Positions 58,367 to 64,000 of a DNA stretch of 64,000 bases are shown here, one piece after another (position 1 is the stretch's first letter; every line of letters starts with the position of its first letter). The stretch comes from Sapria himalayana (taxonomy: Eukaryota > Streptophyta > Magnoliopsida > Malpighiales > Rafflesiaceae), in NCBI GenBank assembly GCA_029783825.1, contig JAREIK010000379.1:473340-537339 (forward strand). The letters run 5' to 3'. The notes below the pieces were generated by a model. That model was not told where the DNA came from and searched no databases. It saw nothing but the letters and a program-made list of their open reading frames with translations. The position numbers and the translations under genes were made by a program.

Positions 58367-60282
58367 ATGGATAACATGTCAGCCTCATCATGGGAGCGAG
58401 CGAGGCGCCTATTCGAAAAGGTACTCTCTTGGATAATGCTGCTTGATCAAAATGGAAATGATTGTTCAGATTATGATTTAGTGCCATTACATTTTATCAT
58501 CTGTTTATTTCAAGATTTAATTGATGTAATCTTTGTCTAGCAAATAACTACAGTGATGTTATATTGTCTTAATATTTTTTTATCATTCATTGTACAGAAT
58601 ATTGAGTTGGAGAATTCACGTCGAAAATCAGCTCAGGCACGAATACCATCAGATCCTAATACATGGCAGCAGATGCGTGAGAATTTTGAAGCCATAATTC
58701 TTGAGGATAATGGTTTCTCTGAGCAGTACTGTGTGGAGTCTATGCTGTGGCAGTTACACCATAGGCGTATTGAAGAACTAAGGTCGCACTTAAATGCTGC
58801 TTTAGCTATCAAAAGCGTAAATAATTCACAGAATGTGGATATTCTTGCCCGACCTGACAGAATCACAAAAATTAGAGTCCAGTTTAAAACCTTCTTAACA
58901 GAAGCCAGTGGTTTCTATCATGATTTGATGGTGAAAATGAAGGTCAAGTATGGGCTTCCATTGGATTATTCTTCTGAGGATGTCAATGATCAGCTAATAG
59001 ATAAACATAGGAAGAGATCAGATGATGTGCGGAAGGGTCTTATCTCATGTCACCGTTGTTTGATATACTTAGGAGACCTTGCAAGATATAAAGGATTGCA
59101 TGGGGAGAGTGATTCCAGAACTTCTGACTATGCTGCTGCTTCAAGTTATTATCTTCAAGCTGCTTCTTTTTGGCCATCTAATGGCAACCCTCATCATCAG
59201 GTTTGCCCTTAATTGTTCAAATGCCATCTTAAGTAAGTAAAATGCTGGTCTTGTCATTATGATTATTGGGGATTGCCTAAAGGTGTCAAACGGGTTGTTC
59301 TGTGCTGTGCTGTACCACGACTCATTTTTGTGTGGCCTAGCTGTGCCACCATGCTGAGCTGAGCTCATTGCTGCCAAACATCAGGCCCAACATGGGCCAT
59401 TGGGCCCACACCATTGCAGGGCCGTGTTGGATCGTGCTTGTTTTGGTTTTGGACAGAAAATAGAAATTCAAAAAAATATAAAATAATTTTAAATTATAAT
59501 TTTGTATTGAATTATTATTCAAAAATATTATGTTTCAAAAAATTAAAATAAAATAAATAATAAAAAAATTTGAAATTCATGATCGCATATTCCTCAAATA
59601 AAAAGTTTATTTCATTTTATAATAAAAAATAAAAAATAATATATTTTATAACATACAATGATGTAAAACATAACTCATAAGCTAATTAGTATAATAATGC
59701 ATAAATCATAATTACATAATTCATAAACAAATGTCAGACAAAAAAAATAATGACAACATCAATAAAGTATTGTATAAAAAAATCATAAATCTTATTAGTC
59801 ATCAATTAGTGTAAATAGTATGATAATGTGGATGCAAATATAAATCATCATCATGTAAGCATATGAACGTATCGCTAATTGTTGTTTTAATATTCTCGAT
59901 CTTTATTTTTTTTGAATTATTATTTTATAGTAGTGCCGTGTCGATCCTGGCATAACTAATTCTAGTAGTGCCTTGTGTCGTGTCCAGATTGTCTGATCTA
60001 TTTGACACATTTATGATTACATGCTAGTATTAAATATTAATGCCTATATAATGCCTTGTTGATCTTAAAAACAACAAACAATGATTTATATGTTTTTGTG
60101 TATACTTTCCTCAAGGTGGATATGAGTGTATGGTGCATTTGATTTTTTTTGCTTCTTAGCTTGCTATTTTGGCTATGTATTTTGGGGATGAGTTGGTGGC
60201 AATCTATCGGTATTTCAGAAGTTTAGCTGTGGATAATCCCTTCACAACTGCAAGAGATAATTTGATTGTTGCTTTTGAAAAG
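58367..60282 (+). CDS. SMG7: SMG7/EST1-like nonsense-mediated mRNA decay factor, 5' coding exons (partial)
   Basis: SMG7 binds phosphorylated UPF1 through an N-terminal 14-3-3-like TPR fold and drives decay of aberrant mRNAs; in plants it also affects meiotic exit. Three exons keep one frame: 58367-58420 (MDNMSASSWERARRLFEK, 18 residues), 58598-59200 (201 residues) and 60160-60282 (41 residues, ending IVAFEK). All introns are GT-AG, phase 0. Motifs: LENSRRKSAQARIPSDPNTW, NFEAIILEDNGFSE, RITKIRVQFKTFL, ISCHRCLIYLGDLARYKGL, YYLQAASFWPSNGNPHHQ|LAILAMYFGDELVAIYRYF and SLAVDNPFTTARDN; the last part opens the EST1 central domain. No stops, with conservation expected of a working gene. An in-frame ATG at 58352 would add five residues; 58367 matches the MDN-type start of plant SMG7. 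The remaining C-terminal exons lie beyond 64000. Confidence 0.93.
59278..60013. mobile_element. Non-autonomous hAT in an SMG7 intron
   Basis: Termini TAAAGGTGTCAAACGGGTT at 59278 and GATCTATTTGACACATTTA ending at 60013 belong to the same terminal-repeat family as the two autonomous-type hATs here. Flanks GGATTGCC (59270-59277) and TGATTACA (60014-60021) agree at five of eight positions, a decayed duplication. The interior is 736 bp, GC-richer at the ends (CCACACCATTGCAGGGCCG) and AT-rich in the middle, with no transposase. It makes up most of the intron 59201-60159. Confidence 0.8.
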
Positions 60283-61779
60283 GTATATATTGTTGTTTAT
60301 TGGAAAATTTATTTGCTAAGACTAAATGCATATCATGTTGTGATGCACATGAAAACATACATTTGATGCTCATATTTATTTTGATTTGCTTGTTTTTTTT
60401 GCATGCTTATACATATATATATATGTATATTTGTGAAACATCCAATTCATCTTAATGAAGGTGTAATGTAGTATATGAACATGGTTATATGAAATGGTAA
60501 AAATAAAAAGTAATTGGAAGACCATCCACATTAAAATTTCTAATTATTGATTGTGAAAAATGAATATCTTGAGAGTGAGAATCTTTTTAATTAGAAAAGT
60601 AGCTGACTTATGCCATTAAGAGTTCTAATTGAGTATTTACTTAATTGAATGATTAATGTAACTCGTAATTATTTTTTGTTGTTACCTAAAATTAATGGAA
60701 AAGAAATCAATTTTCTCATGTGTGATTGTGATCAAGTTTGTTATTATGAGGTGAAACACCAAACTTTTGTGGTAAAATTTGATGATAGATTGTTGTGTTT
60801 GTTAACCTATTATGGTAAGATTTGAGGTAGTGTTATTTTATTTTAATAATTAATTTCAAATTATTTTGATCAATACTAGTGAAATTAATAGAATAAACCT
60901 ATGTTAAATTTATAATATTTGTTTTCTTTTACTATTTTATTATATAATAATTAACTATTTATTCTTTGGCATGCTAATGATTATATTTTATCAGGATTTT
61001 ATGTAGATTATACAAATAATTTTTGAAAAAATTTTTGAAAACGCCTTCTTAGGACTTACTTTGGGAAGGAGATGGAGATGGAGGAGATAGAGAAGAGAAA
61101 GTTGCTAAAAGAAAAAAACATTATTAAAAAATGTGAAGTTGAACTGTTTGAATATACATAATCATATATATGATTTGAGACAACCCATTAGTCAGGTACT
61201 CTTAAACATGAAAAATAAATAAAAAATTTAAAATATAAAACTAAAAACTCAATATCTTTTTCAAACTAAGATATATATGTTATATATTTTTAGTTCTGAA
61301 TAGAGAAAATTGTGATTATTTGAGATTTATTATGAGAATGTATGCAATTTGCTTACTAATAGTCATTGAATCATTGTACATTATTTTTTGAATAAAGTGA
61401 TAATAAATTTTAATATATTTTACATTCTTGTGGAATATTGATTTGGCATCAATATACTAGTTTATTTGGATATTATAGTAAAATATTATTGGTATCTAAA
61501 TTGTTAGACAAAGTTCTTTCAAAAAGTGTATAGTCTACTAAAGCTTGTTAGTAGCAAATGTCATAATTTTTTTTTGTCTTTGTATTAGATCTTGATATAA
61601 TCATTTGTCTTTTATTTTTTAATGAAATGAGATTACTTATTTAATATAAAAATATATGGTGAATCTTTTCTTTATAATCATAAAAGTTAAACTAAAACCT
61701 AAAAATATTTATATTTGATTATGACCATAATTTCTAAATAGAATCTCACATCATAAATTTTTTTTCACATATATGAAAA

Positions 61780-62600
61780 TTTAAGTACTATATTCATATG
61801 AATATGACTAGGAAAATATATAAAATGATTAATTATATTAATATCTTAAGTAATAGTTATTATTAGATAGAATTTTTCTTTGATCATCATATATTTATTG
61901 GAGATAATTGATGAACCAATTAATGTAGATAAGTTTATACTTGGATTACATATTGAGTCAGCAAGTGCACATCTCAACATATTGAGATTAGATAAACTAT
62001 TTGAAGCATTTATCGTTTGAGAAAGAAAGATCATATCTCATGAATATCTAATCTCATTACCAAGAAAATATATATGATCTTTTAAATCTTTTGTTTGAAA
62101 CTTGGTACATTAAAATAATTTTAGTTGAAATATATTCAGTTGTTCATCATTTGTAATTAGAATGTCATTGATATATATAATTAGCATCACATACTTACCT
62201 ACTAACATACATTAGAAAAAATATGATAAATTTGATACATATATTCCTATATTAAATGTAGTAAGTGCCAAAGAAAATTATTTAAATCATGCCTTAGAAA
62301 ATTATTTGAGACTATAAAGGATCTTTCACAATCTATATATTATACATGTTCACGTAGGAATAGTGAATCATTGTGATTATTATATAAATATATATTTTTT
62401 CTAGATTATCATGAATAAATATATATATTTTTTATATCTAATTGATTCATAGTTCACTTGTGTAATATTGTAATAGAAAGTAACAACTTAATAATGATTA
62501 TCTTTGCTACAAGAGAAAATGTTTCATTAATCAATACTATAAGTTTGTATGAAATCCCTTGTTAATTTAATCTTGAGTCGATTGATCATTCCCTTGGATG
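61780..62600 (-). pseudogene. Ty1/copia reverse transcriptase relic in an SMG7 intron
   Basis: On the minus strand, INETFSLVAKIIIIKLLLS (about 62540-62480) matches the copia ETFSPVAK.TT.R.LL motif. It is followed by MNQLDIKN (equivalent to QLDVKNAF), then NILITNDEQLNIFQLK (about 62170-62120), KFQTKDLKDHIYFLGNEIRYS (about 62105-62045) and MLRCALADSICNPSINL (61970-61920). This is the usual order through the finger, palm and connection regions. Stops are frequent. It differs from the other copia relics in the window, which have YMDDMLVV and KILG-type motifs, so it belongs to another copia lineage. Confidence 0.8.
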
Positions 62601-63043
62601 TTGTCTTCATTGTATACATTCATCTTTATCTCACAATTGATTTATTTAATAATTTCAGAATGAGATCTCATGTGTAATTAAATATAATTACATTCAATTC
62701 ATTTAATATTGTTTGTTATCATTTTTGATGATTATCTTAAAAAAAATATCTGAAATTCTGCAACTATTAAAAAATAATAAGAAATTAGAATATGCTTTAT
62801 CAAAATGAAAATAAAAATTTATTCAAGTCAATTGATTTTGAGTATAAATAGTATTCTTGATTTCGTTTGTAATACAACTGAAAGGTTTCAGTCTTTATTC
62901 TGAGATGGTTGAATTTATATGACAAGATTTATCTAAAATAGATTGTGGATGTAATTATCTACTATATACTTTTAGATTTATATAATCAAGCCTCTTAATT
63001 CTTTCTTATAAATACTTATGCTTCTGGGCAATGATATTTTTTC

Positions 63044-63444
63044 TAGAGGTGAAAAATGAGCTTGGTGGCTCGGGCTTGGCCAGTGGCACGACCCATGAAA
63101 GGTGACATAGGCATGGCTGGAAGCATGCTTGTAACATGCATGGGATAGTCCATGGCATGGCTCGGGTTGGCCATGTTTGGGCTTATGGCTTGCATGCTAC
63201 AAACAATGTGGTATTTCCTGATATGTTGGCTTTATTGACAAAACTAGGTTAGTCTAGATTTGATCTTAGCTAGCTTGGAATGAACCCAGACTAGGCATGA
63301 CATGTGCGTATTATGTGAACATGGTGGGTTTGGCTAGGCATGACCACGACATGACCTGTGCAGCCTACAAGCCAATGTGTATGCCTGGCCGAACCTTAAA
63401 AAATGGGTCAATTCTGATTTAATATGGTCTGCTTGCTACTTCTA
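63044..63444. mobile_element. Short non-autonomous hAT with 8-bp duplication, SMG7 intron
   Basis: Begins TAGAGGTGAAAAATGAGCTT and ends GCTTGCTACTTCTA, a decayed form of the terminal repeat. It is flanked by ATTTTTTC (63036-63043) and ATTTTTTA (63445-63452), seven of eight bases matching. The interior is GC-rich with repeated GGCATGGC/GGCTCGGG words, like the subterminal regions of the larger hATs, and non-coding. Confidence 0.75.
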
Positions 63445-64000
63445 ATTTTTTAAGTGTGTAAGATATGAAAAGATATTTGATGAGAGAATATTAGAGTATA
63501 TTTGATTGATAAATTAATTTGCAGTTAAAAGTGTATCTCTCAAATAATATTTTGTGATATTTTTTCAAATAAAAATATTTGAGTCATTAATTAAATATTT
63601 ATTTTTAAATTTGTAGAGGTGGGTAGACATGAAATTTGGTAAATAATCTTGTGATTTATATTATATGTGTTAAATTTGTCTGATATATATTTTTATCTAT
63701 TATTAGATCTTATAATTTTTTTATTAATATTTTTTTATTATTTTGTGAATTGTTAAAAAAATAAACAATACTCATGATAAATGAAATGAAATATTCATAT
63801 AAATCATGATTAATCATCAATTAAAATAGTTAGATATCTAAAATTTTCTTGGATCTCTCTACTATGTTTTTATTTTTTTGAATATATTAGTTTGATTAAG
63901 TCCTTACGCATATAAGAATGACATGTATAATATGAAATTTGATATACTTTTTTAATTGATATGTTTCACACTCTATGATAATCTATCCTTAAGAGTAAAG

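Larger units (their letters stand above)
60283..64000 (+). other. Large SMG7 intron, extends past the window
   Basis: From the donor AAAAG|GTATAT at 60282/60283 no further SMG7 exon is recognisable to the window end, so this intron is at least 3.7 kb. It contains a copia relic (61780-62600) and a short non-autonomous hAT (63044-63444); the rest is AT-rich without features. Confidence 0.7.

Overview
This is AT-rich nuclear DNA of a flowering plant. The evidence is spliced genes, Ty1/copia, Ty3/gypsy, CACTA, hAT, Mutator and PIF/Harbinger-type elements, a tRNA-derived SINE, and one clear plant host gene, SMG7. I cannot name the species. No bacterial operon, rRNA gene, functional tRNA gene or CRISPR array is present.

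Layout. 1-2050: Ty1/copia relic on the minus strand. 2470-3705: six alternating SINE-like units. 4240-6580: second minus-strand copia relic (LTR plus integrase), split by a Tourist-like MITE (4622-5330). 6652-10777: hAT DNA; an older left end with a 40-bp hairpin array is followed by a hAT element with a broken BED-finger transposase. 12640-16545: degraded Ty3/gypsy pol, Athila/Tat-like. 16809-40990: two related CACTA (En/Spm) elements in head-to-head inverted orientation, transposase genes diverging outward, separated by about 4.7 kb holding a Mutator-like transposase relic. 41003-41188: SINE placed 12 bp from the right CACTA terminus. 42549-42885: exact-period 62-bp minisatellite. 43490-53208: plus-strand copia relic into whose pol a second hAT element (46576-49987) jumped, leaving a recognisable 8-bp duplication; it ends in a 2.5-kb LTR homologous to the one at 4240-5740. 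53209-56090: no recognisable gene.

56090 to beyond the window end: 5' part of the single host gene, an SMG7/EST1-family nonsense-mediated-decay factor on the plus strand. It has a probable 5'-UTR exon, three coding exons (about 260 residues) and large introns carrying two non-autonomous hAT insertions and a copia relic.

None of the transposase or polymerase genes looks intact. The window is best read as a layered record of nested insertions next to one conserved gene. The most unusual structure is the inverted CACTA pair, whose 3' tails each carry a tandemly duplicated module made of a GC-rich GCN triplet array bordered by AT-rich GTACATATA-type palindromic sequence. I found no convincing new cellular system; the notable observations concern transposon architecture. 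All assignments rest on reading the sequence and recognising families, without database searches.
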